A stretch of DNA of 64,000 bases, taken from positions 568,311-632,310 of the forward strand of contig JXTB01000004.1 of the NCBI GenBank assembly GCA_002914805.1, in the 5' to 3' direction. This document shows positions 47,640 through 59,165 of this stretch, piece by piece; the first letter of the stretch is position 1; each line of letters opens with the position of its first letter. The notes below the pieces were generated by a model, which searched no databases, had not been told where the DNA came from, and saw only the letters and a list, made by a program, of their open reading frames with translations. A program made the position numbers and the translations under genes. Source of the DNA: Parasponia andersonii (taxonomy: Eukaryota; Streptophyta; Magnoliopsida; Rosales; Cannabaceae).

Positions 47640-49700
47640 TATAACGTCCAAAAATACAAACGTCCTCATTAATTAATGACAGACACCTTCGTACACCCAC
47701 GTTTTATTAATTTTAATCTTGGCTAAATAATAAAACATAGGAAAAATGTAACAAGAAATAGACACCAACCATGAATGATAAACGAATCCACAGGAGTGAT
47801 CCAAATTATCTCACTGGATGATAAGACAACTATCCTGATCAAACAAATATTTGGAAGGAGAGAAAATAGAGGTCAGTAGCAATCTAATTACCATTTTGTA
47901 AAACCTTTTTCAGCTCCAAAAGTATCTAAATGGTTTATTCTAAAAATATTATTCCACCAAAATCATATGAATTATTCAAAATCGATATTCATTGATACCG
48001 TATGATTCTAAGATATAAATTCTATTATATATCTAAACCATAATTGAAAATACCATAATGAAAAAACTCACAATGCATATATCATAAATCAATCAAATCC
48101 ATGAGTTCTCATCTTCTCATCACGAACTCGAGTAATTTTTACTATATGTACTAAGTACTCTCTACTTAATACCTATCCAAAAAGAACCGAGAGATAACTT
48201 GTGCCTAATATGTCGAACCAGAGAGCGAATGAATGCCTACACATGCTGAGTAGGAATTCAAAAGACCCTGTGTAGGTTTACAGGCTCTTACCAAGGGCGA
48301 GGTAATGCCACCTATTAATACCATGATACCTGAGATGAACCTCATATATGATTCCATGGTTTGTTCATTATGAATCATATGTCAAACAACCATGTATATA
48401 ATAGTTCTAAAATGTACTCTAAAATTCATTTTCAAACATTTTTTACTAATAAAAAATTTGCTAATAAGAAAGCAATCATGTTTTAATCAAACCAAAGGTA
48501 ATACCTGCATACAAAAAATTCTAGAATAATACAAAATAGTTCTTAATATCTCAAAATATCAAAAATCATCCAATAGTTACTTAAATAATTTTGATTAAAT
48601 ATAAATCACAAAATTCCAACAAATTATATTTTAAATAATTTGATATTAAAGCTTGTAAAATAGTTGGTAATTGAATCTTTATCTCGCCATGAAAGCTATA
48701 AAGAGCTATTGAGTACTCATGGCATCGAGGGGTGGCCTACTAGAAGGTCGAGAAGCATTTTCAAGCCTCGATTCACTCATTTTGAGCCGCAAATGATAAA
48801 ACAGAGATCATAATTGCATGTAGAGCATAAAAAATAGATTAGAATAGCTATATAACTCATCCAATTTGTATTTGAAGTAGAACTTGACCCCTGTCATATA
48901 AAACGGGGCAATTCTTGATCCTTAACATCTCGAATTCCATGCTCAGCTACAAGCATAGTCATGTTATATATCAAAATTTATCTTTGGATGAGCACAATCC
49001 AAATTTGACAACCTGATCTCATTTTGATAACTGATTTAAAAAATGACCTAACAAATAAAAGCTTTCGAATGGTCAACAATAACAACTTCTCAATGAGGCT
49101 GAGTTAGGAGACAAAATAAGTACCTATGGAAAGCTGGCGACGAGATGAATCCAACAGTGCTAACGGCAACATCTCAGATGGTTGAACAGCAACACTAGGA
49201 CATTGAAATAATTGTAGCAATTTCTCTTCGTTAGAGGAATTTTCGGCCATTTCTGATAGAGGTGGGTTAGTAGTAGGGGTTTTCAAGGCTGGAGGTTTGA
49301 ACAGTGTTGGTAGCTCGGCAAGAAAATGATCAAAGGAGCCTCAATCGGGTTTAGCAAAAAAGTTCTTAATGGGGTTTGTGGTATCTTGAGAAAAAAGTAA
49401 GGAAGAGAGAAAAATGGGGGTTTGGGGCAAGAGGAAGGAAGAGAGAAAATTTTGGGATTTGGGTCTTTGTTGCCATGTGGCAGCCCATACTTGGAGAATA
49501 ACTTTTGAAATTATGTTGTGGCCCACATTCAATATTTTTCTGCAAACATACCCTCAAAAATTACCAAATGAACCTTATTCTCAAAAAATCTGTTTATTGA
49601 AGCCCAAATTAAAATTTAATTAATTTTATCAAATTTTAATTTGAAAATTAGTGAAATAACCCTTATGCATTTGATTGAAAAGTGGATTCCACAAAAACAA
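47640..49700 (-). mobile_element. Solo LTR-like block, gypsy type, minus orientation
   Basis: Read on the minus strand, this 2.1-kb block has the layout of the long gypsy LTRs elsewhere in the window: a pyrimidine-rich section (49380-49460), a part around 49090-49180 similar in kind to 56110-56180, and an end in GGACGTTATA. No internal coding domain adjoins it, so it is best read as a solo LTR. Short minus-strand frames at 49104-49557 are contained in it. Limits are approximate. Confidence 0.5.
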
Positions 49701-49755
49701 TATCGGTGACAAAAATATTATCTGAGTTCACTATACCTACAATAATCCTATGATC

Positions 49756-51972
49756 TGTGACGACCTGTACTAAAATAAAAAAGAGATTTATTTATATAAT
49801 ATAAAAAATATAAGGATAAATGAAAAGTCTAATTAGTTGTTACTTATAGGTGTTTATTAAGGGTCAATTTGGTAATTCAATTGGAAACAGTTTAAGAAAT
49901 CCTAAGAGTTTATTAATCTGCTCAGTTTTATACGTACGCTTTATGAGAAAGACAGAGAGGCAGCTGTGTAGTTTCAAGGAAGAAGAAGAGAGCATTGTCA
50001 TAGGTTATTAATACTCACTCCTAAAATAATAAACTCTTAATCAATTAATTTTTATGTTTTAGTTTGATTTCGGGATTGAGACTAAATATCTATGGTTAGG
50101 GTTTTGAATTGCTCATTAATGATTAACAAACCGTGGGAGTGAATTTGATAGAGGAAGAAGCCTACTGATATTATAATTTAAGCAAGACAAATTTTGAGTA
50201 ATTTGGTTCGGTAAATAGAAAGTTACGAATTTTTGAATTTTTGGCTAAGATGTAAAAATATAGTAGAGGTTGCAACTAAATTTTCACGGATTTTACTAGT
50301 CTGATTGGGTCATATTTGGTATCATTAGAAAGTTATCAAATTAGTTTTCTAACAGTATATAATCTGTCAAAATTGGACTTATAACCAAAGAATTATATTC
50401 ATTTGAAATTAGTAGTACGAATCTGAAAAAAATCTAAAATATTCGGCACTTTCAGTAAAATGTGGCAGTGGTTTTTCAGGGATTTATAGGGCTCACCAAT
50501 AGAGCTCATAACTACATTTTTGGTACTATTAGGACCTTTATTACTTATAGAATTTGTCTCTTAAGTTTGATAATTTTTAGAAATATGTCAGAATTATTTA
50601 TGAATCATAGAAAATTGAAATTACTCGGGAAAAGTAGAGTTGAACATAGAAGATTCATGGGCAGCAACTAGTCATTGTTCTTAGTATAATTAGAGTATAA
50701 TTTCATTGTTTTGATACTTATATGTGGTTTATGTGATAATAGGTACTTGAATAATTATATTGATCATGTTGTTTAAATAGGCAAAGCGAACAAGGTAAAT
50801 AATCTTTGGTCTTCTTTGATAACTTTTTGTACAAAAACTAAACATCTTATTGTTTCTAATAAATTCGTTTTTATAAAGTATTTTATTAAAAAGTATGATT
50901 TCAAATGAAAATATATTTTTTGCAAATAATTTCTTTTATTGAAAGAAAATTTTTTTATTGAAATAATTGCTTTGTCTAAAAAGTATTTTGATTCTATCTA
51001 ATACTTGTTTTGTACAAAAATATGGATCAAGTATATGATATTGTTATTGAACATTATTATATGAAAACTGTTTGGAAATTATTGCAATGATATAATGAGA
51101 AAAGTGAAATTATTTTTGAATTATTATTGTATATGAATGTATTTTGAAACTCTCTTCAATAACTATACAATGTAGACCCATTCCACAGGGGCTATATATG
51201 GACAGTACATATTGAATATGGACCTAACTACAGGATTAAGTATAGTAAGTGTGTACCTAGCTAAAAGGGTCAAATATAGTAAATATAGGCCTAACTAAAA
51301 AGGTTAAATATAGTAAATATAGACCTAGTCACAGGGGTTAAACACGATTATAGTTACAAAAAACTATTGAGATATAATTTGAAAATATTACTGATTATCT
51401 AATGAGAATGAAATGATAGATTTTGAAAACCTACTTCATGTTTTTGTTAAAGTGACTTTCCAAACAATCTCATTTTATTATTTTGAAAATTATTACATTT
51501 TGAAATTGATTTTATTTTGAAATGTATCATTTAACCTTTTCGAATAATATATACTTGATCCATCTAGTTAATGTTTCTAATTATTTATTGGGCTTCTATC
51601 TTACTCTTTTATTTGTCCTTCTTAGGTTTTAAAGATCGTCAGTTAAGAAGTTCACTAAAAGAAAACTTGTCTAGATAATTAGGATGCATTTGAGTTCATA
51701 AGTGAAAAAGAGAAAGTCATTCATTTTTTGGGAAAACATAAAAACTGAAAAGGTAAATTAGTATAAATTTATTAGATTACATTATGTATTTTGTAGAGTT
51801 AATTTTTAACATTTGGAGACTTAATAGAATTATGGAGTTGTACATGATTTTATTGATATTTATTAGAATTTAATTATTCTTTATTTTTATGAATTGTAGA
51901 TAAATACATTGTATATTTATAAGGTTTTATCTTATAAATAAATATGCGGCGCACGTGTCCTCGGGCGTGATA
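49756..51972 (+). mobile_element. Solo LTR, gypsy type, plus orientation
   Basis: About 2.2 kb, opening TGTGACGACCTG and closing GGGCGTGATA, the usual frame of long gypsy LTRs. Flanking 5-mers TGATC (49751-49755) and TAATC (51973-51977) could be a target duplication with one change. It includes a short-period repeat at 51175-51350 (units with AAATATAG-ACCTA). No coding remains. Confidence 0.6.
51175..51350. repeat. Short tandem repeat within solo LTR
   Basis: Four to five degenerate units of roughly 37-40 bp built around GGTTAAATATAGTAAATATAG and ACCTA, strongest at 51260-51345. Confidence 0.65.
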
Positions 51973-52747
51973 TAATCACTTTCTACTATACGAACATTAA
52001 ACATTGAAGATACTATAAAATCCGGACTTTCACAAAACGCAGCAGCAAGAGTTTTCCCTTCATGATTGAGTTATAGTTTGGGATCTATCTTTATGAATAG
52101 TAGTGAAGTATTTTTATTAAAGTTCTTCTAGATCTAAATCTTAGATGATCTAGTCCTATACATTATATACCGAGAACAAATTACAGGCTGCTAGTCCTAT
52201 CAATTAGAAGATTGATTTTCCTAATTAATGTTGCAGCTAGCTTACCTGAATTTTTTTCACTCCTGAATTGGCTCCGCCGCTACATCTATACATTTGAGTA
52301 TAAGTAAGGAATTTTAGTCTTTTTTATTACTCTGAACGCATTTTAAAAAAAAAAAAAAAAAANCTCTCTCTCTCTATTTTGATATTGGCCGTCTTTCTGG
52401 AAAACTGTCCTGAAACGTCAATTGTTAGGCAATTTTTGGCAAGTTCAAGGCAATCTAGGGATCTAGTCAACAAGGTGCCAAAATTGCTCTATTTCACAAA
52501 ATAATAATAATAAAAACCCTAAAATGACACAAATCTAAGATGAATTCTTCTGGGTGAGATAGATTGTTCCACTTTCAATAGAAGTTGAGATTAGTAGCAT
52601 AAACATATATTGCGTAAAACTGATAAAGTAAATTTGATCCTTTTGGGTATATCGACAAACTAATTAAAAAAAAAAAAAAAAATTAAAAATTAAAAAAAAA
52701 AAAAAGAAGAAGACAAATTAACTAGGACTTTCTTAGTAATAAACACC

Positions 52748-52935
52748 CCTCCGTCCAATATTAAGAGAGCCGCAGTCTTGAATCATCTTTAAAAAAATGA
52801 GACATAGAATTCCTACTCTACGATAATTAGTTAGGTCAAATTCCATTTTTGGTTTAGGTTGATCCAAATAGCTCGAAAACTTATCACTTATCCTAAAATA
52901 AAAAGGGTCTTTCTATAATGGGGCTGCTCTTTAAT
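52748..52935. mobile_element. Stowaway-like MITE remnant (possible)
   Basis: It opens CTCCGTCCAATATTAAGAG, resembling the CTCCGTCC ends of Tc1/mariner-derived Stowaway MITEs. The right part AAAATAAAAAGGGTCTTT is also common in that family. The right inverted repeat is decayed, so the call rests mainly on the left end. Confidence 0.4.
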
Positions 52936-53905
52936 TTGCACCTTTTTTTTCTCTCCTTGATAGATTAATTTGCATTTTTGATTATATTTCAAAGTTATAC
53001 ATACATATATATTTATAGATGTCTGGCACTCAATTTGTGTCTATTCATAGTTTCGTGTACGGTTCCTCAAACAGAACGATTTGGATAGGATTAATTGTTT
53101 TGTAGCTTATTTACTCAAATTTAACACGTGGCTTCTTAGTAGAAGCTAGAGTTTCGGAGAGATTTTAGCATTATAATGGCTTTTTCAAGCAATTTGATTC
53201 TTCCCCATATATAATGTTAGAGTAATATCACTGGCAGGGTTCGGAAGATTTTGGATGTACTATATGTGATGATCACCATTCGAGTGGTAGGAAATTCCCA
53301 CTACATAGCAGCTGATGACTTGAGCAAATTACGTGGCTAATGATCAAATGTGGTAATGCTCCTTGGAAGGTTAATGAATGGACCAATGGATTTTTATTTG
53401 TTGTTAGGCCACCAAGGAAAACGTCCAATTAATTATAATGAAGTTAATGGTGTACAGACTAAGCATCCATTAGAATAGTATCTCTCTACATATATTGATT
53501 TGTCTTTATCTCCTTATATTAATTGCATGTCTATTATATGCTTTAATTATGTTAAGTTTGTATTTTTGCATAGACTAATCTCTCTTTACATGGCTCATGC
53601 ATCTAACTTTTTCTTTTGGAAAATGTTTAACACGCGAGGGGTGCCTATCTTTTTAAATGGAAACAAATATTCCTTTACTTTGATTTTAAATTTCAGGGCT
53701 CTACCTAGCTATTTATTTGGTACTTTGCATGTTTAATTTCAAATAAGAATAAAATCTTAGGTAAATTTAGATGATTACTTTGTTCCTCCTAAGTGGTGAT
53801 CAAGTACTACACGAATTAGAATACTAATTAATTCGATCGGCTGTGTAGCCTCCAACACATACTATGTATATTTAATGGAATATCCTGCACCCATTATGTA
53901 GTGTC

Positions 53906-54047
53906 TCACATTGTAGATAACAATGTTTGGGACGACCTTAAAATTAAGGGAAGAATCTTTTCTCAATTATAATGCGCGTTTCACATTGTAGAAAATAATG
54001 TTTGGGACGATCTTAATATTAAGGGAAGATTCTTTTCTTAATTATAA
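53906..54047. repeat. Tandem duplication, 75-bp period
   Basis: Two units (53906-53972 and 53981-54047) both run TCACATTGTAGA, AATGTTTGGGACGA, TTAAGGGAAGA, CTTTTCT and AATTATAA, with scattered substitutions. Confidence 0.85.
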
Positions 54048-54094
54048 CGAAGATTCGCTTTCGGAAAAAACTATGAGATATTTACGGGTAAAGT

Positions 54095-56567
54095 TGTCAC
54101 GATCGGAAATTCTCACGACTTTTAATAATTTTAAGTGAAAATATAATAAAATATTAATTTTACAAAATTCAAGAGAAATTATGTATTAGACAATTTCGTT
54201 TTGATACTCAAATCATTATAAATTCTATAATTGTGAAAATTCTTAGAAGTTTTATTTATTTAAAAAGAATTACCCATTAAAATTTAGGTAAGCTTGTAAT
54301 TAATTTGTTTGAAAACTTATAAATAATTCATGGATTTTTGTAAAATGAGTTCAATTAAAAACTTTAATGCAAATTCTAAAATAATTTACAAAAAATCATT
54401 TGTAGTTTCAAATTCTCAAATTAACTATAAAGTTATCATCATACATCCACTTAGTAGATTTACTAATCTTGGGGAAAAAAAAATAACAAAGTATGATCAC
54501 TCACCATAGATTAAGAGTAAAACTGCAAATACAAGCTATGTAACTTATCTGACCACCGGGATTACTACTTTAATTAGACAAATACCTGAAAGTGGAAGAA
54601 GTAAGTGGTGAGTATTCATATGCTCAGTAGAAATTCATTTACTTTTTTTTAATAGATGCAATTTTACCAAACCTACATAGTCAATACCTTTTCCAAAATC
54701 CATTTATAAACCAAATTTATAAAATAATTGATATCCCGAATAACTTCATATTCAAAACTAAAACTAAATCTACATAATTGTATATATCATAAATCAACCA
54801 AGCATATGAGTGAGCTCTTATCCTCCCGTTACAATCCTGTAACAACTCTGCAATATCTTTGTAATAGAGATACATAGTATCCTGATACTGTTCGTAGATA
54901 TATCAGCCAAAAACTTATGCATGGGCCTAGTTCTTTCACTTAGTACTACAACAACTCGCTAACGATCTAAACTATCATGATGCAATAATGGAATTCAAGT
55001 ATATGATCTTATAGTATATACATCATATAACCATTCACAATAATCATGTTTCTAAGAATCAAATCATATTTTAAAATTCAACTTGATATTATTCTGGGAT
55101 TTACTGTAACATGGATAGCTCTATGCTGTATTACCCCATAATCACATTTTAAAGAAAATATGTCTATGAAATCCGCAGTCCAATTCTAGTATAATCTAAT
55201 GTGTATCTATAACTTTAATAAACTATAGTGTGAACCACGATTATAATGCAATTATAAATCCAAAGTAAGTATAAAACTAGATAATTGAACTCCTATCTCA
55301 ATATGGTAGCTATACCATGCTAACGACACTCGAAAAACTCTCATTGCTCACTTAGGTGCTCGAATGGTTGTTTTGGGATCCCGGTAATCTCATTTGAAAA
55401 AGTGATTTTTCAAATAAAGCCTTGGATTAAGAAACGGATGTCACTACTAAATTCAAAGCACCTAAAAATACTATGTTAGATATATAATTTGTTAAAAGTG
55501 GGTCCCAAGGTCAGACCCACCCCGTGATACGTAAAATGACACTATTCACGAGCCTTGGAATTTGTGCCACTTCGGAAACATAGCGATATTATATACCAAA
55601 ACTCATTTGTCGACCTCACTAAATCCAAATTTAAAATCAAAATTCAATTTTGACATCCCGAGCCTTAAACGGGCTTTAAATCTGAGAATTACAAAAAAAA
55701 ATCTCTTTTCAAATTAATTTGAAAAAAAGTCCACTTTTTCAAAAGTATTCATAAAAATATCATCTTTGCTGAAAATTTACAAAAATATTATTTTCTTGAA
55801 ATATTTCAAAAATATCATTATCACGGAAATATTTAGGAAAACATTGTTTTCAAAAATATTTGACAAAGTATCAACTTCACTGATTATTTGTAAATATGTT
55901 ATTTTTACGATAACATTTCAAAAATTAACAGTTTTTTAATCTCAGCCCGAGGCTCAAACCGAATATTAACCCTCTTTTACCTTATATAATTACCTCGGGT
56001 AAAATAATTACCTAATTATAAAATTATAAAATATCACTTTTTACAAATTTTGGTAAAGCAGCCTAAAAATTTTACTGGTAGTGAGTTAACGGCCAAAACC
56101 GATCGAAAAATGACGGCGATGAAGAGACAAATCCAACAGTGTTATTGGTGTCGCGAAAGAAAGTCCGACAGAGCTCCGATGGTCAAAAACATCCATGGTG
56201 GCCAGAATCTTTGAACAACTCGTTTTCCAACAGCGACAAAATAGTGTGGTGATGATCAACATGAGATCGTCGGTGGCTGGCAGTGGTGGGGGGCTGGCGC
56301 GTTGGCATCGGAGATGGGTGGTGGCTCAGTGGCAGGCTTTGACAGAGGCTATGTTTGAAAATTTTTTATAGAGAGAGACGGACTTTGCTTGGAGAAGGAG
56401 GAGAAGTTGGGGGAGGGGGGGAGGGGTTATGCAATTGATCAACACTGTAGCACCCTTTAAAATATTTCAGATATTTTGGATAAATTAATTCGAAAAATTA
56501 AAATTACAATAATATCATTCTTCCTTGGATTTACTATTTTGCCCTCTAAAAGACGTCAGATTTCACA
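54095..56567 (-). mobile_element. Solo LTR related to the 33-42 kb gypsy LTRs, minus orientation
   Basis: Read on the minus strand it opens TGTGAAATC and closes CGATCGTGACA. Many segments parallel the LTRs at 33301-35450, for example the CACGG-GGGTC-GACC-ACTTTTAAC region near 55495-55535 and the TGGGAGGATGAGAGTTCAC-like region near 54810. Flanks AAAGT and AAAGC suggest a 5-bp target duplication with one change. No coding domain adjoins it, so a solo LTR left by recombination is the simplest reading. About 2.47 kb. Confidence 0.7.
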
Positions 56568-56571
56568 AAAG

Positions 56572-56612
56572 CAATAAGAACTCCTCACAAAAGTGTGAGC
56601 CTTAATAGTTAG

Positions 56613-56656
<44 letters not shown>

Positions 56657-57540
56657 TCTTCCATGATTATTATTATCTACCATTGGATATACTTTAATAT
56701 TAGATCGTTTGATTTTCACAAAGTGGCTATAATGAGTAAAGCACTTGTATCAAAAAAAATAAACTATTGTATTTAATAATTATCTAAATATAGAAGGTCA
56801 TTTAAAATATTAAATTGGTGGTTAACATATTTTTCACCTGCTAAGATGAATATGTTTAATTTTCATTTTTCAATATAATTCCATTAATATAGTCTTAATA
56901 TTATAATTCTTATTAATTTTTTTAGCGGATAGTTCTCATTAACTTTAATTCCTCATAAAGTTTAATTCATAATAAAGCCAATTTAATGCCCCAAAAAAAG
57001 TGAAAACCTTTTTTTGACGTTTAATAAAACGAGAGAGAACAAACTCACGATATTATGCTTTATTATAAAAATATATTTAAATCAAATTAAAAGAAATTAA
57101 ATTGAAAGTATCAATTAAAAATATAAGAAATTTGATGATTAAATTCTATGAAAAAATCAAATTCATATTATAGTAACTAAAACTTTTCAAAATTAAAAGG
57201 TGATAAAATCAGTTCTAAACTTATTATATAAAAGAAGTAACGCAAACCATATTCCAAAGACATTTGGTTTCATATTAAAATTTAAAAAAAAAAAACATAA
57301 AAAAACAATATTATCCATAAATTTAAATGGAATACGTTTATTCCATTCCACAAATGTAAAAAAATATTCCCAAAACTCATGTACATGAATCTGAATTAAA
57401 GTAGAATTAAATTAGTTTCTCTTTTATGAATTAGAATTATAATAGAAATAAGTGTAATTAACGTGCTATTGTACACTTTCAACTTGCTCAAAATACCCGT
57501 GGGGGGATCAAAAATAAAAATATTCATTAAAAGCTCATCC
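56572..57540. other. AT-rich intergenic, diverged family C end
   Basis: It contains a (TA)n run at 56612-56641. The segment 57480-57526, ending GGATCAAAAATAAAAATATT, resembles the right end of the family C elements at 44-47 kb, suggesting a third, decayed copy whose left limit I cannot place. Confidence 0.4.
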
Positions 57541-57541
57541 A

Positions 57542-57610
<69 letters not shown>

Positions 57611-57665
57611 TACTCAAATAGTAATTTGTAAAATGATGGACCAAAAATAAAAATATTCATTTCAT

Positions 57666-57696
<31 letters not shown>

Positions 57697-57733
57697 GAGA
57701 GAGTACTCAAATAGTAATTTATAAAATGACTAT
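57508..57733. repeat. Tandem duplication containing (TA)n(GA)n
   Basis: Two units, about 57508-57636 and 57641-57733, each run from CAAAAATAAAAATATTCATT through a TA then GA microsatellite to GAGTACTCAAATAGTAATTT. The GA tract is about 44 bp in the first unit (57559-57602) and much shorter in the second. Ser-Leu-rich minus-strand frames here are artefacts. Confidence 0.85.
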
Positions 57734-58879
57734 AGAAGGTACGATGCATTTTGTATAAATTATGGGTCATGTAACAACCATTAAATGATAGCCATCGGAT
57801 CAAAATAGAATGGTGAAAAAATTTGTAGGTACCAATAGATAAAACAAAAATGACTATGAGAGTTTCGTAAACAAAATTAAAGCATAAAAAATTGAAAATA
57901 ATACATTTGAATAATTTCATTAGTATATTACAACATCATCCAAATGATTTTGTACAGATATAAATGATAACAAATTACACACGTTAAGCTTTTTCGTTAA
58001 TTTGATAAATTTCTAATTAAATGCAATTCTAACATGTAAAAAGAGAATTTACATAGATAATTTTAGATAATTTGAAATTTTGATTTGAAAAAAATAGTTG
58101 AAAGAACAATAAAATTTGAAATTCATTGTAAAAGAGATGATTTGCTTACCTTAATTTTGAGTAAAAAGATGAGTTTTTTTTTTTTCTTTATTTTCCATTT
58201 GCTTTGCCAAAACTTTTTTATTCCTTTTATATTCTCTCCTTTTTAACTATTCAACTATATATGTTAATTTTATCCTTTAAAGTTTAAAGTTTTCTTGTTA
58301 GTGCCTTCTCTCCCTTCTCTTTCTCTCACGAAGGTCAAGAAAAATTGAAGACAAGATTTCTTTATTATTTTTTTTTACTGTTTTTAAGAAACTAATTAAT
58401 ATCTCTCAAGGGAAAAAAAAAAAGTCCATTATTATGAATTTTGTATTTCACTTCTGAGATTTCGCTTCTTATTTTGTTTTACACAATGGGCCTGTAAAAC
58501 TTTAATGGTTTGATGAATCAAAATACTTCACAATGAGGGCATGTGTTATATAAACATAAATTTTAAGGGTTCAGTTCTTAGTTTTCAACAAAATGTTCAC
58601 ACAAATATATATATATATATATATATAAGAAAAAGTGAGAGGCATTTCCAATTATAATGTATTCCATTATATTCATTTAAATGTTCCCTTCAATTTCCCG
58701 AACCGAACGAGCTCATAGTATTAGAGTCATCCTCATAATAGAAATAAAAAAATAAAAATAAATAAAAAAGCATTAAGATATATACGGTGTTTAAAAAGGG
58801 TATCGAGTCCCAAGACGATAGTACAAGAAAACTTACTTCAACCACGTTTTAAAATGTGTAGCAATTAGTCACTAAGTCC
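57734..58879. other. Intergenic, no gene seen
   Basis: AT-rich sequence with a TA microsatellite at 58606-58626 and scattered T runs. No gene or RNA is supported. Confidence 0.5.
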
Positions 58880-59165
58880 AGAATTTTCCGTAAAGTACTT
58901 TAATTAGTTCACAAACCTACAACGACTATTTGTAGCGATTAAAAAATTTTAACCGAAAAAATATTTCCGGTGACTAAATTTAGTCGCAAAAGACTAATAA
59001 TCAGTCACTGGTCTTAAACTTCCTGTGACTAAAAATATTTTAGCCACAAAAGATTTTCTATGACTACTGGTGACTGAAAAATTTAAGTTGCGTAGATAAT
59101 TTTTTGCGACTAAAATTTCAGTTTCCGTGACTAAATATCTAGTCGTCGAAAGTTCTTTTTCCTTT
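58880..59165. mobile_element. MITE-like cluster of GTGACTAAA motifs
   Basis: At least six copies of (G/A)TGACTAAA or its inverse TTTAGTC(G/A)C lie in both orientations within 290 bp, like the subterminal repeats of the 32080-32393 element. Ends are not clear, so the limits are only the extent of the motif cluster. Confidence 0.4.

Larger units (their letters stand above)
51978..54094. other. Intergenic with a MITE-like segment and a tandem repeat
   Basis: No gene. It contains a single N at 52363 beside A and CT runs, a Stowaway-like segment at 52748-52935, A runs at 52665-52705, and a tandem duplication at 53906-54047. The 78-codon frame at 53500-53736 is unrecognised. Confidence 0.5.

Noticed and set aside
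49104-49623. Short frames on both strands in a GC-richer patch
   Set aside because: They lie within the leader-like part of a solo LTR, where such frames are common and non-coding.
51175-51350. Regularly spaced repeats that could suggest a CRISPR-like array
   Set aside because: Units are degenerate and contiguous, with no spacers, in a plant nuclear LTR; ordinary tandem repeats.
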